Of a DNA stretch of 64,000 bases, positions 26,197-35,676 are shown one piece after another (position 1 is the first letter of the stretch; each line of letters begins with the position of its first letter). The position numbers were made by a program, and so were the translations under genes. The DNA lies in assembly GCF_011927835.1 (NCBI RefSeq), contig NZ_JAATJH010000004.1:235656-299655 (forward strand). The letters are read 5' to 3'. The DNA is from Neolewinella antarctica. Its GTDB lineage: Bacteria > Bacteroidota > Bacteroidia > Chitinophagales > Saprospiraceae. Under the pieces are notes generated by a model. The model made no database searches. It was not told the origin of the DNA and saw only the letters and a program-made list of their open reading frames with translations.

Positions 26197-28019
26197 GCCT
26201 TGTCCTTCGAAAAAGCTTCGGGGCGAATGGTGCGCGCGACGTTGGCCAGCAGGATCATGAGGAACACGAGGACGGCCACGCGGGCGGTGAAATCGCCGGT
26301 CCGAACGTACAAAGTGACCTTATCGTTAAGCTTCAACTCACCGCGTAGGAAACCGGCTTGGTCATATTTAGTCCGCGAAATGATCTTTCCGCGCTGGTCG
26401 ATGAAGGCGCAGGCACCGACGTTGGCCGACCGCACGACCGCCCGCCGCGTCTCCACCGCCCGGAGGCTGCTGAGCCAGAGGTGCTGGCGAAAACCGGCCG
26501 TGTTGTCCCACCAACCGTCGTTGGTAATGACGAATACGGCCTGCGCGCCCCGCTTGACGTAGCCCGTGAAGTATTCCCCAAAAACGGATTCGTAGCAGAT
26601 GACCGGCGCAACGCTAGCCACCGGGGAAGTGAAAGGATCGCGCGTCGCCTGCGTCCCCCGCCCGGCGACGGTGCCGCCGAGGGAGTTGACGAAGGGTTCC
26701 GCAAAAAACAGGACCTTTTTGAAGGGAAAACTTTCCGCGCCGGGGACGAAAACGCCCTTGCGGTAGGTCTGGAAATCTCCCGGTGGGTCCTCGAAATCCA
26801 GCTGTACCGCGCCGTTGAGCGCCTCGAAAGCGAAGGTGCCCCGACTGCCCTGGTTGGAAAAGCGGACCGCCCCGGAATGGGGCTCCCCGGCGGTAAAAAT
26901 GTGGTAGGCATCGATGCCGGTTACGAGGTGGCCGACGCCCTTGCCGCTGAGTTCCTCGCGCAAAAGCCGGAGCGCGGGACTGTCGGCGGCCAGGTCTTCG
27001 TCGACGTTACCAAAGCTCGTCTCGGGGTAAACCAGGTAGTCCACCGGCCCTTCCTCCAGCGCTGATTTACTGAGCCGCAGGAACGTATCGAGTTGCGCGG
27101 TTGCGTTGCCGGAAAATTTTTCGAAGTGCGGTTCGAAATTGGGTTGGATGGCGGCCACCGTGATCGTGCGGCCTTCTGGTGCTACGTACGTAAAATAACG
27201 GACGAGCGAGTAAGTCATTGGCAGCATCACCACGGCCAGAAAGGCCAAGGGGTAAGTCGTCCGCTGGGCTTTCGTGCCACTGTAAATCATGCCACCCCAG
27301 CCGATGCCGCCGATCCACAGGTCCGTCATGCCAGCGAGATAGTTCGCGCCCAGGATCCACGCGGAGCCACCCAAAACACCAGTCCACTCGTACCATTGCA
27401 CTAACTCAGGGAACTGCATGAAGCCGTTACCGAGCGTTAACCACGGCCAGTTCAGCGACCAGTTGTGGTGCAGGAACTCAAATGACAACCAGGCGGCGGC
27501 AAAGGCTAAATACCCAATGCTGGGTGAGCGCCGGGCCGTCCAGTAATAGAACATCCAGGGGATGCACATCAGCAGCGTGTTGGCGACGATGGCGAAAAGC
27601 CCGGCGAAAAAGCCGGTGTTCGTCACCCAGTAAGTCGCCAGTAAGTTGTACAGCACGAAGGCGCTGAAGCCGTGGCGAAAAACCACCCAGGCACTCGCTT
27701 TGATCTTTTGCAATCGTCGCTGTAAAAGAATTAGCGGTACGAAGGCGACCAAGAGTAGAAAGGGTAGGGGAGCCAAGCCGGGAAAGCCGAGACCAAGCAG
27801 CAAACCCGTTGCCGAACTCGCTACGTTGCGTTGATTGACCCGCCCTTTTTTATCGTAGAGCGTTAGCCGGAAAACGCCAAAATAGAGACTCGCGTAGAGC
27901 AACAGCGGCGCGTACCCCCAGAGCTCTTCCCCCTCCACCCGGAAGTACATCCAGACGGCCACGGCTAACGCAATGGCGAGGGAAGCGAGACCCATTAATC
28001 TATTGGTGGTACGACTCAT
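26193..28019 (-). CDS. lnt: Apolipoprotein N-acyltransferase
   Basis: Lnt adds the third acyl chain to lipoproteins in the inner membrane. The N-terminal half has several membrane helices (for example LLGLGFPGLAPLPFLLLVAFVPLI). The C-terminal half is a nitrilase-like domain with the catalytic glutamate in LVYPETSFG, an active-site region near GVFVPGAESFPFKK and the nucleophile in ICYESVFGEYF. At 608 residues it is a little longer than the proteobacterial enzyme, as usual in Bacteroidota. I start at MSRTTN; a TTG three codons earlier is possible. It overlaps the Omp85 gene by four bases, so outer-membrane assembly and lipoprotein maturation are in one operon. Confidence 0.93.
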   Translation of the reverse strand: MSRTTNRLMGLASLAIALAVAVWMYFRVEGEELWGYAPLLLYASLYFGVFRLTLYDKKGRVNQRNVASSATGLLLGLGFPGLAPLPFLLLVAFVPLILLQRRLQKIKASAWVVFRHGFSAFVLYNLLATYWVTNTGFFAGLFAIVANTLLMCIPWMFYYWTARRSPSIGYLAFAAAWLSFEFLHHNWSLNWPWLTLGNGFMQFPELVQWYEWTGVLGGSAWILGANYLAGMTDLWIGGIGWGGMIYSGTKAQRTTYPLAFLAVVMLPMTYSLVRYFTYVAPEGRTITVAAIQPNFEPHFEKFSGNATAQLDTFLRLSKSALEEGPVDYLVYPETSFGNVDEDLAADSPALRLLREELSGKGVGHLVTGIDAYHIFTAGEPHSGAVRFSNQGSRGTFAFEALNGAVQLDFEDPPGDFQTYRKGVFVPGAESFPFKKVLFFAEPFVNSLGGTVAGRGTQATRDPFTSPVASVAPVICYESVFGEYFTGYVKRGAQAVFVITNDGWWDNTAGFRQHLWLSSLRAVETRRAVVRSANVGACAFIDQRGKIISRTKYDQAGFLRGELKLNDKVTLYVRTGDFTARVAVLVFLMILLANVARTIRPEAFSKDKA

Positions 28020-28136
28020 CGTAGGCAAAGGTAGGCGAGCACGACTTCTTTCATAATGGTTAGCTGTGGATTCTAACCTACTACTGATCTACCGTCAATA
28101 ATTCTGATAAGCGTAGCTAGTTATTTAGCCTCCCGT

Positions 28137-28209
28137 GCGGTAGCCAACCGCCGCAGGCAGCAGCGCAGCTAATCGCATATCGAGATTCGCATATCGCATA
28201 TCGCATATC
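28137..28209 (-). repeat. 73-bp dispersed repeat with heptad units, copy 2
   Basis: The reverse complement matches 4812-4884 at the same length. It carries GCATATC heptads (GCATATC, GAGATTC, then three GCATATC) and ends four bases before the recO stop codon, on its 3' side. Confidence 0.75.
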
Positions 28210-28212
28210 CTC

Positions 28213-28938
28213 TCAACTCATAACCTGCCGCAAAACCGTCAAACTGTTAATCTCCCGCATCCCTTCAATATGGTGGCGGTAATACCGAACCACATCCGTC
28301 AAAAGACTTTGTCGGTCGTCCCGCGTAGATTTGACGTGCTCCAAATCATTAGGCAGCACGTGCAGCAACTCGTACATCAGTTTAGCTTTTGACTCCTCCA
28401 AATATTCCGTGTGCCCGGGGAAGCCGGCGATGAACTCACCCGCTTTGAGATCGAACAGCGGCGTCTCGGCAGAGTATTCCCCGGAAGGGATGAAGCCGAG
28501 GTACTCGGTGAGGCCGAGCAGGTAGTGAATGTGCAGGTTACCGATTGGTCCGGTCGTCTCGTCGAGGAAGACGAAGGCGTTGTGGAGATATTCGAACAGC
28601 GTGGGGTTCTCCTCCGCCTCCCGGATCGAGTTGCGCGTCATCTCCAGCATGAACAGGCCGATGGTGCCGCGAAAAACGTCGAAGGGTACTTTGGTGTAGA
28701 TGTGGCTCGGGCGGACTTCCTTAATTCGCTGCAAATCTTTCCCCGGCCGTTCGTAGGCCACTAAATCCACCAGGCACATCGGCTGTACTAAACTCGCCGG
28801 AGTGCTGCTCCGCGCCTTCCGGACGCCACTGACAATGTACTTCCGAATGCCGTACTGCTCGGTGTAGACTTCCAGGATGAGGCTGGAGTCGCCGTACTTA
28901 GTGGAGCGGAAGATTAGGCCGCGGGTTTTGATTAGCAT
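28213..28938 (-). CDS. recO: DNA repair protein RecO
   Basis: RecO binds single-stranded DNA and helps load RecA in the RecFOR pathway. The start at MLIKTRGLIFRSTKYGDSSLIL is the typical OB-fold opening, followed by VSGVRKARSS and LVDLVAYERPGKDLQRIKE. The helical C-terminal part has YLLGLTEYLGFIP and is about 240 residues in total. I see no zinc-binding cysteines, which is usual for this phylum. A longer frame adds 12 residues before the start. Heptad repeats follow the gene, and a hairpin array lies upstream. Confidence 0.9.
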   Translation of the reverse strand: MLIKTRGLIFRSTKYGDSSLILEVYTEQYGIRKYIVSGVRKARSSTPASLVQPMCLVDLVAYERPGKDLQRIKEVRPSHIYTKVPFDVFRGTIGLFMLEMTRNSIREAEENPTLFEYLHNAFVFLDETTGPIGNLHIHYLLGLTEYLGFIPSGEYSAETPLFDLKAGEFIAGFPGHTEYLEESKAKLMYELLHVLPNDLEHVKSTRDDRQSLLTDVVRYYRHHIEGMREINSLTVLRQVMS

Positions 28939-28996
28939 GGGGTTGGGCGTGTAGTAAGTAGAACACCAATTCACCCGCCCTTAGTTGTACAAAAAA

Positions 28997-29412
28997 GGTT
29001 GAGGGCTTCTAGCCCGAATGCACGTGCGGTAGCTACCGCACGTGCATTCGGTGGCTATCGGGGTCGGGCTAGCAGCCCTCAACCTAAAACCGCGCGATAC
29101 TTAGAATATAAACTACGCCCAATTAAATAAATACTGGCCTTGAGCGCCGAACGACAGCTATAAAACAAATAGGTCGAGGGCCTCTGGCCCGAACGCACGT
29201 GTGGCAGCAACCACTGCACGTTCGGGCCAGAGGGCCTCGACCTATAATCACGTAATGTTTACGGCGTAAACTGCACCCGACCGAACAAGTACCGCCCATT
29301 AGACCCGAACTGCTGCGAACGACAGCTATAAAACAAAGAGGTTGAGGGCTTGTAGCCCGAACGCACGTGCGGTAGCTGCCGCCGTCACGTTCGGGCTACA
29401 AGCCCTCAACCT
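28997..29412. repeat. Three hairpins with copied TonB-receptor C-terminal ends
   Basis: Three palindromes (28997-29084, 29171-29243, 29339-29412) alternate with segments like the receptor's 3' end, at a period of about 166-174 bp. The segment at 29259-29318 encodes, on the minus strand, SQQFGSNGRYLFGRVQFTP and a stop. The intact receptor end differs from it at two residues. The segment near 29090-29147 encodes a more distant FGAQGQYLF version. A 22-bp spacer is identical at 29148-29169 and 29316-29337. The arms differ between hairpins, but changes in one arm are mostly matched in the other. Confidence 0.8.
29016..29049. repeat. 34-bp perfect palindrome inside the first hairpin
   Basis: GAATGCACGTGCGGTAG and its exact reverse complement meet without a spacer, nested within outer arms of 21 bases. 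It would extrude as a cruciform or fold as a long RNA hairpin. Confidence 0.8.
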
Positions 29413-29427
29413 TAAATCAAACAATAC

Positions 29428-32175
29428 TTACAACGTAAACTGCACCCGGCCAAACATGTACCGCCCGTTAGACCCGAACTGCTGCGACCGGCGACTGTAG
29501 ATGAAGCGCCCGGAAGACCGGTTCGCCTCAATGTTCTTATCGGGGTAAACGTCCAGCAAGTTGTTAGCGCCGAGCGTAAACTTCAGCCGCTCACTAATTG
29601 CGTAACCGAGACTGAGGTCGGTGACGACCTTACCAGCGAATTCCTGGTTGTTGAGCTCTTCGTTCGTAGCCTCGTCGACGGAACCGAAGTAGACGTTACG
29701 GAAAAAGACATCGAACTTGTTGAGCTTGTAGTTCAACGTTAGGTTGACCTTGGTCTGGGGCACGGCACTTTCCAAAAGATCTGGCTCGTCCGGTCAAAAA
29801 AGGTCGACTCCTGACCTTCCAGAATGCCGTCGGCGTTGATCTGCTGTAGGCTGGTCTGCGCGAACGTGGCGGCGAGGCTGGCCCGGAGGCTACTTTCGGA
29901 GTTGAAACGATTGTCGTAAGTCACGACCACGTCGATACCTGAAGTCCGCGTGTCGATCGCGTTGGCAAAAAACGTCGCTTTACTGGCGTTGGCCTGGCGG
30001 AGTAGTTCCGCGATCTCAGGGCTGAGATCACTAGAGAACTCTCCGGTCAGCACGACCCGGTCTTTAATGTCGATCAGGTAACCGTCAATCGTGATGCTCA
30101 GGTTGGCGCTCGGAATACGACCCGTAAAGCCACCGCTCAAGTTGGTGCTTTCCTCCTGCTTGAGTTGGGGAATGCCGAGTAGCTGCGCCGGCCGGCTGTC
30201 GTTGCTGAAAACACCGACTTCGGATGGGACACCGTCCACGAAGATGGTCGACGTAGCGTTGTAATTCAGCTGGTGCAGCGAAGGTGCCCGGAAGCCCGTG
30301 CTCGCTCCGGCCCGTGCCGTCCAGTTATCCGAGATTTTGTAGCGACCGGTCAGTTTGGCGTTTACCGTGGAACCGAAGTCGCTGTAGTTCTCAAAGCGAG
30401 CGGCCAAACCAAGTAGCAATCTGGTGCTTACGTCGGCTTCTACGTCCGCGTAAACACCGACACTATTGCGGTAAGCGTCCACCTCGTTCTCGGGGCGGAA
30501 ACCCGGAAAGACCTGCGCGCCACCGGGGCGGGAGCGACCGAGGGGGTCGAATACCGTGTTGAGCGGGCCGGTGCCGTCGGGAATCACGATTTCGTCGCCA
30601 CCTGCGGTCGTAAAGGCCGTAGCCGCACCGTAATTTCGATAGCTACCTACTTCCCCGGCCGTGATGCCGTAGTTTTCTAAGCGGTACTCCGCTCCGAAGG
30701 CGATGTTCAGGCCTTCTAGTGCATCGTCGAAGAAGCGACGGATGTCTACGTTGGCCGTGTTCTGGGAGAAGTTGAACCCGCCGGAATTAAAGGAAGTCGG
30801 GCTGGCACCTTCCAGGCTGGCGTTCAGGGTATTCGTGATCAGGTAGTTGAAACTGTTCTGTCCATAAACATTACTAAAATCAACTTCCCACTTGTTGTAC
30901 ATGCCCCGGATGCCCGCGCCCAGCGAAGCATCGTTGATGTTGGAATTGATTTCGGGGAGGAAACCGTTGGGGTAGATGTCCGTCACCGTCCGGCTCTGGT
31001 TCGGTAAACGATAGAAACCGGCGGCGTTGCCCCGGCGGTAGTTGATGCCACCGAAGGCGTAGATCTCGGAAGCATCCGCCAAAGGCAATTCCAGGTTAGC
31101 CATCAAGCCACCGTTGCGGATGGCCGACTGGCCGACGCGCATGTTGAAATCACTGCGCTCTAAGCCCCGGCGGGCTAATTCCTGCTCGGTGATGTCGTCA
31201 CCCGCCTCGCCAGTGTAGTTGGGGTCGTTGTAACCGCTAAAGATGCTGCCTTCCCACTGCTGCATCCGGTTGGTGAAGTCGCGGTTGTCGAAGGTGCCAG
31301 TCAGATTGATCACGCCACCTTCCGTACCGATCGGTAAGCCGTAGTTGGCGCTGAGCTGGGTGAATTCACCGTCCGTGGAGCCGTCCTGGTCGGGATTTCG
31401 GAACTGAAGTAAGCACCGGTCTCGGCGTTCAGCGTCAGGCCCGTGTCGTCCTTAAGGATGATGTTGATCACGCCGGCAATGGCATCGGAGCCGTACTGAG
31501 CCGAGGCGCCGTCGCGCAGAATCTCGATGCGCTCGATGGCGGCAACGGGGATGGCGTTGAGGTCCGTACCGACGCTACCCCGGCCAAAAGTACCGTTGAC
31601 GTTGACAAGTGCGGTGTTGTGGCGCCGCTTGCCGTTGATGAGCACGAGCACTTGGTCCGGGCCGAGGCCACGCAGGGAAGCCGGGTCGATGTGGTCCGTT
31701 CCGTCGGAGATCGACTGGGTATTGGAGCTAAAACTCGGGGCCACGTAGTTCAGCAACTGGTTCACGTTCGTTTGCGCGCTGGCCGAAGCTACTTCGGAGA
31801 CGTTTACGATGTCGACCGGTACGGGCGTCGTCAATTTGGTCCGGCCGGCGGCGCGGGAGCCAATCAGGACGACCTCGTCGAGGAGCGTGCCGGTGGGGAG
31901 AATAACGTCGATCCGGTCGCTTCGCCAATGGGCATTTCGATGGTGCCGAAGCCGGTAAAGCTGTAGACGAGCGTCCGCGCGCTTTCGGGCACGGATAGGT
32001 TGTAGTTGCCGTCCACGTCGGTCACCGTGCCGAGGGACGTGCCCTTGATCTGGATGGAGGCTCCGGGCAGGGGGATGGCGGTGTCGTCAATGACGGTGCC
32101 GGTGATGGTTCGCTGGGCGTGGAGGCCGGTGAGGCCCGCGACGCAGATGGCGAGGAGGAGTAGAAGTCGTTTCAT
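29428..32175 (-). pseudogene. TonB-dependent outer-membrane receptor with three frameshifts
   Basis: Joined across shifts, the product is about 915 residues. It has a signal peptide (MKRLLLLLAICVAGLTGLHA), a carboxypeptidase-like domain (ITGTVIDDTAIPLPGASIQI), a plug with ASLRGLGPDQVLVLINGKRR, and a long barrel ending RVQFTL. The shifts lie near 31915 (between IGEAT and RIDVILPTG), near 31400 (between FSSEIP and DQDGSTDG) and near 29775 (between TSQI and LESAVPQTK, at a T run). No in-frame stops occur within the correct frames. Recent inactivation or clustered sequencing errors both fit. Such receptors import siderophores, vitamins or glycans, but I see no SusD partner. Confidence 0.85.
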
Positions 32176-32538
32176 AATAGTGAGTTTAAATACGCTGGCA
32201 ATGTAGCTAAAGCTAGCCAGAAAATTTTACGGGGGGCTTACCGTCGGATATTTTTGGAGTTCGAACGGGTAAATAGCCGCACTTAGCCAGTCTTTAGCTT
32301 TGCTGCTGCCTCTGGCGGTGGGCGCGGTCGCGGGTGCGAGGCGGGGTGGGATGAAGCAGGGGAATGGGGTACGCGCGTCGATGTTGCTTGGTGGTCGCTG
32401 CCTTAAGTTCTCGCTCAAATTATTAGCAAGGGATGCCGTACTTGACGCTAATATTTGGTTGCGGTGGTCTTCCAGATATGGGTCGTCACCGGGCCAACTG
32501 CCGGTGAAAAAATGCGAACACAGCAAGCCGCGATGTGT
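32176..32538. other. 363-bp gap upstream of the TonB receptor
   Basis: It holds a copy of the dispersed 16-bp motif and, at 32296-32320, a stretch like the right part of the 73-bp repeat (TTTGCTGCTGCCTCTGGCGG). No gene is supported. Confidence 0.5.
32322..32337 (-). repeat. Dispersed 16-bp motif, exact copy
   Basis: Exact copy on the minus strand, about 145 bases upstream of the TonB receptor start. Confidence 0.8.
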
Positions 32539-33366
32539 CTATTTCGGATAGCTCACCAGTGCCGAAATACAGGGCGCATCCGAAGCGATCACCCACCTTC
32601 CGTCCATCCTGTGTTCAAATCCCTCATGTTTCTTTTTAACAACGGATTCTAACATGGCCACGCCTCCGTCCAGCACGTTTAGCATCGTTACCGAGACTAA
32701 AAATGAGCCCGTAACGTACAGATTAAGGTCTTTCACCAAGATCTCGTAGGCTTCGTTATTGTCGCTTTCTGCAATTGTTACGAATATTCTTTCCTTTTGT
32801 AATTTTCCGCCCGCTACGCCATCCTTAAAGTCATAAATATTGACCTCTACGTTAAAAGAGTCTACGGTTACGTTGCTAACGAATACGCTAATTCTATCGA
32901 GGCGGCCTTTCTTTTTATTTTCGATCAATACCGCACGTTCACTCCCGGAGCCGCCAAGATTATAACCTCTTCTACTGTAGAACCGCGGGGCCGGCACCCC
33001 CAACCATTTGCTGGAATACTCGGGCGTGGATGCCGTGACCTCAATCGCTGCCAACTCGTAGTTTTCTTGCTCCAGGGCGAAACTACAACTGGTAGCACTC
33101 GACTTTCCCGCAGCGACTGTAGTCGTCAGCACCTTAAAGTTCAGGCAGGAGAAGACTACTTCCGTTGCGTCGCTAAGACCTCCGTCCGGGAACGTAAAGT
33201 GACCGTTTTCGTCACTAAGGACGCCGCTGCTTTCGCTCGGCAGGTACACGTTTACGTAAGGAATTCCCCGTCCGTCCTCATCAATTATTTGGCAATTATT
33301 TTGACCAAGTAGGCTGATGGGTGCAATTAAGAAAAATAGGAGAATCTTTATCGAGGTGTTAATCAT
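32539..33366 (-). CDS. Carboxypeptidase-regulatory-like exported protein
   Basis: The ATG chosen gives MINTSIKILLFFLIAPISLLG, a signal peptide; a GTG five codons earlier is possible. Next comes a carboxypeptidase-regulatory or DUF4480-like domain (CQIIDEDGRGIPYVNVYLPSE ... VLSDENGHFTFPDG) to about residue 110, then a region with no family I recognise (RRGYNLGGSGSERAVLIENK, IYDFKDGVAGGKLQKERIF). The gene is more AT-rich than its neighbours. It is on the same strand as the TonB receptor with a gap of 363 bases, so common transcription is not implied. Confidence 0.7.
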   Translation of the reverse strand: MINTSIKILLFFLIAPISLLGQNNCQIIDEDGRGIPYVNVYLPSESSGVLSDENGHFTFPDGGLSDATEVVFSCLNFKVLTTTVAAGKSSATSCSFALEQENYELAAIEVTASTPEYSSKWLGVPAPRFYSRRGYNLGGSGSERAVLIENKKKGRLDRISVFVSNVTVDSFNVEVNIYDFKDGVAGGKLQKERIFVTIAESDNNEAYEILVKDLNLYVTGSFLVSVTMLNVLDGGVAMLESVVKKKHEGFEHRMDGRWVIASDAPCISALVSYPK

Positions 33367-33503
33367 GATGGAAGTTATCACGGTCTATTTATGGGTTTCC
33401 TACATAATGTGTTAAACTTTCTTACGCCAGACCGGGAACCCGCTACTACCGTGCAAATACTAGATAACTTTTATCCTCGCTTTGATACGATTTAACCACC
33501 CCG

Positions 33504-33519
33504 GCACCCGCGACCGCGC
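33504..33519 (+). repeat. Dispersed 16-bp motif, exact copy
   Basis: Exact plus-strand copy in the short gap between the carboxypeptidase-like gene and the acetate kinase fusion. Confidence 0.8.
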
Positions 33520-33556
33520 AGCTAGTCTCATACTTAGTCGGGGCAAGCGCGCGCGC

Positions 33557-35365
33557 CTACCCAACCCGCCGCTTCACTAACACCCCCAACCCAGACGTCT
33601 CCGACAGCACGCCCTCGTCCCCAGAATTAATCTCCGCCGCATTCCCCTCGTCCGTATCGATGTGCATTTCCAACTTATACTTCGGGCTAACCCGAATTAA
33701 AACATTACCAAATGTCAGCGCCCGCTCGCCCGAGCCGACCGTCACCTCCACCACGTCCCGGTCCTGCACCGCAAAGACCTCCGCGTCCTGCGGCGTCATG
33801 TGGATGTGGCGCCAGGCGCAGATCACGCCGTCTTCGAGGTCGTAGCTGCCCGCCGTGCCGATGATCCTGCACCCCGGCGTATTGTCCACCTTGCCGGATT
33901 CGCGCACCGGCGCGTCGATGCCGAGAAAAAACTCATCCGTCCGCGAAATTTCTAGTTGGTCGACCGTCCGGACCGGTCCGAGCACCCGCACCCGCTCGAT
34001 CTGGTTGCGCGGCCCAACGACCGTCACCGTTTCCTCCGCCGCAAACTGACCGGGCTGCGATAGCCACTTCTTGACCCGTAACTCGTGGCCCTTCCCGAAT
34101 AGCGCGTCCACCGTCTCCTGCCGCAGGTGAATGTGGCGCGCGGAAATGGCGACCGGAATCGTCGGCAGCGTATTGACGGAATCCTCTTTCTGGATCAATC
34201 GCGCGCACTCCCGCGCCATGGCCAGTTGCTCGTTCGTCCGCACCGCCAGTAGCTTCACCCGACTGTGGCGCATGTTGAATTCGGCGACGGGGTGGGTGTC
34301 CGACAGCTCCACCGAGTTATTGAAATCTTCGTAGATCACCGCGCCGAGGTAGTCTAATCGCTGGGCCACACGGTGACGGATGATCGGGCTATTTTCGCCG
34401 ATGCCGCCGGTGAAAACGATCGCGTCCACGCCACCCATGATCGCGGCGTAAGCACCGATGTACTTGCGCAAGCGGTGGGTAAATACCTGCACGGCCAACT
34501 GCGCGTCGGCGTTGCCCTGCGTGGAGGCGTCGAGGATCGCCCGCATGTCGTTGCTGATGCCGGACATGCCGAGTAGGCCGGATTTCTTATTCAAAATATC
34601 GTCAATCTCCTGCGGATTCAGGCCAGCTTCCCGGTTGAGGTAAGCGATAATGCTCGGGTCGATGTCGCCGGAGCGGGTACCCATTGCGAGACCTTCGAGC
34701 GGCGTCATACCCATGCTCGTCTCGATGGAGCGGCCGTACTCGATGGCGGTCACCGAACAGCCGTTACCGAGGTGGCAGGAGATGATCCGTAAGTCGGAAG
34801 GCTCCGCGCCGAGGAAGGCCGCGGCGGTGGCGGCAACGTATTTGTGGCTTGTGCCGTGGAAGCCGTAGCGCCGGATGCCGTACTTTTTGGCGAGGGCTTT
34901 GGGTAGCGCATAAGTTTTAGCGCGGGTGGGCAGCGACTGGTGGAAAGCGGTGTCGAAAACGGCGAAATGATCGACGTCCGGAAACACGTCCTTCGCCACC
35001 CGGATGCCCTTCAAATTCACCGGATTGTGGAGCGGCGCAAGCGGAATCAGGCTTTCGATGGTCGCTTCCACCTCCTCGGTAATGCGCACTGCCCGGTCGA
35101 ACGCCTCCCCGCCGTGGACGACGCGGTGGGCGACGCCGTCGACTTGGTGGTCCTTCAGCTTGTCCGCCAGCGCTTCGAGGCAGACGGCGATGGCGCGTTC
35201 CGGCCCCTTGCTTTCGAGCTCGATAGTGGTGCCGTCGGAGAATTGGAGCACGGGCGCGTCGAGCAGTCGCTCAGCGGTCATGTCGAAAAGCGTGCGGCCG
35301 GTGGCGGCGTCGAGCAGGGCGGCTTTCAGGGAGGAGGAGCCGGCGTTCAGGGTCAGGATGTTCAT
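33557..35365 (-). CDS. Fused acetate kinase and PduL-type phosphotransacylase
   Basis: The first ~394 residues are a complete acetate kinase: LTLNAGSSSLKAALL, RVVHGGEAF, YGFHGTSHKYV, HLGNGCSV, GMTPLEGLAMGTRSGDIDP and FTGGIGENSP. The remaining ~205 are a PduL-type phosphate acyltransferase with the metal-binding histidines ARHIHLRQ (411, 413), WRHIHMTPQDA (520, 522) and EMHIDTDEGNAA (568). Together they would interconvert acetyl-CoA, acetyl phosphate and acetate with ATP formation, in one polypeptide. The frame is continuous through the joint (LIQKEDSVNTLPTIPVAIS). PduL lacks any shell-targeting extension here, so a microcompartment is not implied. A motif copy precedes it by about 129 bases. 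Confidence 0.93.
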   Translation of the reverse strand: MNILTLNAGSSSLKAALLDAATGRTLFDMTAERLLDAPVLQFSDGTTIELESKGPERAIAVCLEALADKLKDHQVDGVAHRVVHGGEAFDRAVRITEEVEATIESLIPLAPLHNPVNLKGIRVAKDVFPDVDHFAVFDTAFHQSLPTRAKTYALPKALAKKYGIRRYGFHGTSHKYVAATAAAFLGAEPSDLRIISCHLGNGCSVTAIEYGRSIETSMGMTPLEGLAMGTRSGDIDPSIIAYLNREAGLNPQEIDDILNKKSGLLGMSGISNDMRAILDASTQGNADAQLAVQVFTHRLRKYIGAYAAIMGGVDAIVFTGGIGENSPIIRHRVAQRLDYLGAVIYEDFNNSVELSDTHPVAEFNMRHSRVKLLAVRTNEQLAMARECARLIQKEDSVNTLPTIPVAISARHIHLRQETVDALFGKGHELRVKKWLSQPGQFAAEETVTVVGPRNQIERVRVLGPVRTVDQLEISRTDEFFLGIDAPVRESGKVDNTPGCRIIGTAGSYDLEDGVICAWRHIHMTPQDAEVFAVQDRDVVEVTVGSGERALTFGNVLIRVSPKYKLEMHIDTDEGNAAEINSGDEGVLSETSGLGVLVKRRVG

Positions 35366-35493
35366 CGGAAGTCAATTCTTGGGGGCTAGATAATCAACTG
35401 GGTAACGTGGGGCGTTGAGTTGGGTTCCTTAATTGCGTAAAATCTCTGCGGCGGATTATACCCGAAATGCATTGGCTTTAGCCGGGTTTTTTT

Positions 35494-35510
35494 GCGCGGT
35501 CGCGGGGTGC
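35494..35510 (-). repeat. Dispersed motif, variant upstream of the acetate kinase fusion
   Basis: On the minus strand this reads CTTGCACCCCGCGACCGCGC, with one extra C and a TTCCTTG promoter-like lead. Confidence 0.65.
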
Positions 35511-35676
35511 AAGGAAGATTAGTAAGGAGCGAATAATTGGGGGCTTTACCTTTGGCTTACATACTCTACTGTGCAGTCGTTTCAAAACGAATAAATTCGC
35601 AAACAAACGATTAAACAACGAGTAACCAATAATTAAATCCGGTACTTGTGGCCAACGCACAATAACAGTTTTCTCC

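Noticed and set aside
29428-32175. SusC/SusD polysaccharide utilisation locus
   Set aside because: No SusD-like lipoprotein or glycoside hydrolase is adjacent; the receptor is of the plain TonB-dependent type.
33557-35365. Bacterial microcompartment operon
   Set aside because: PduL is fused to acetate kinase, and no shell proteins or aldehyde dehydrogenases are nearby.
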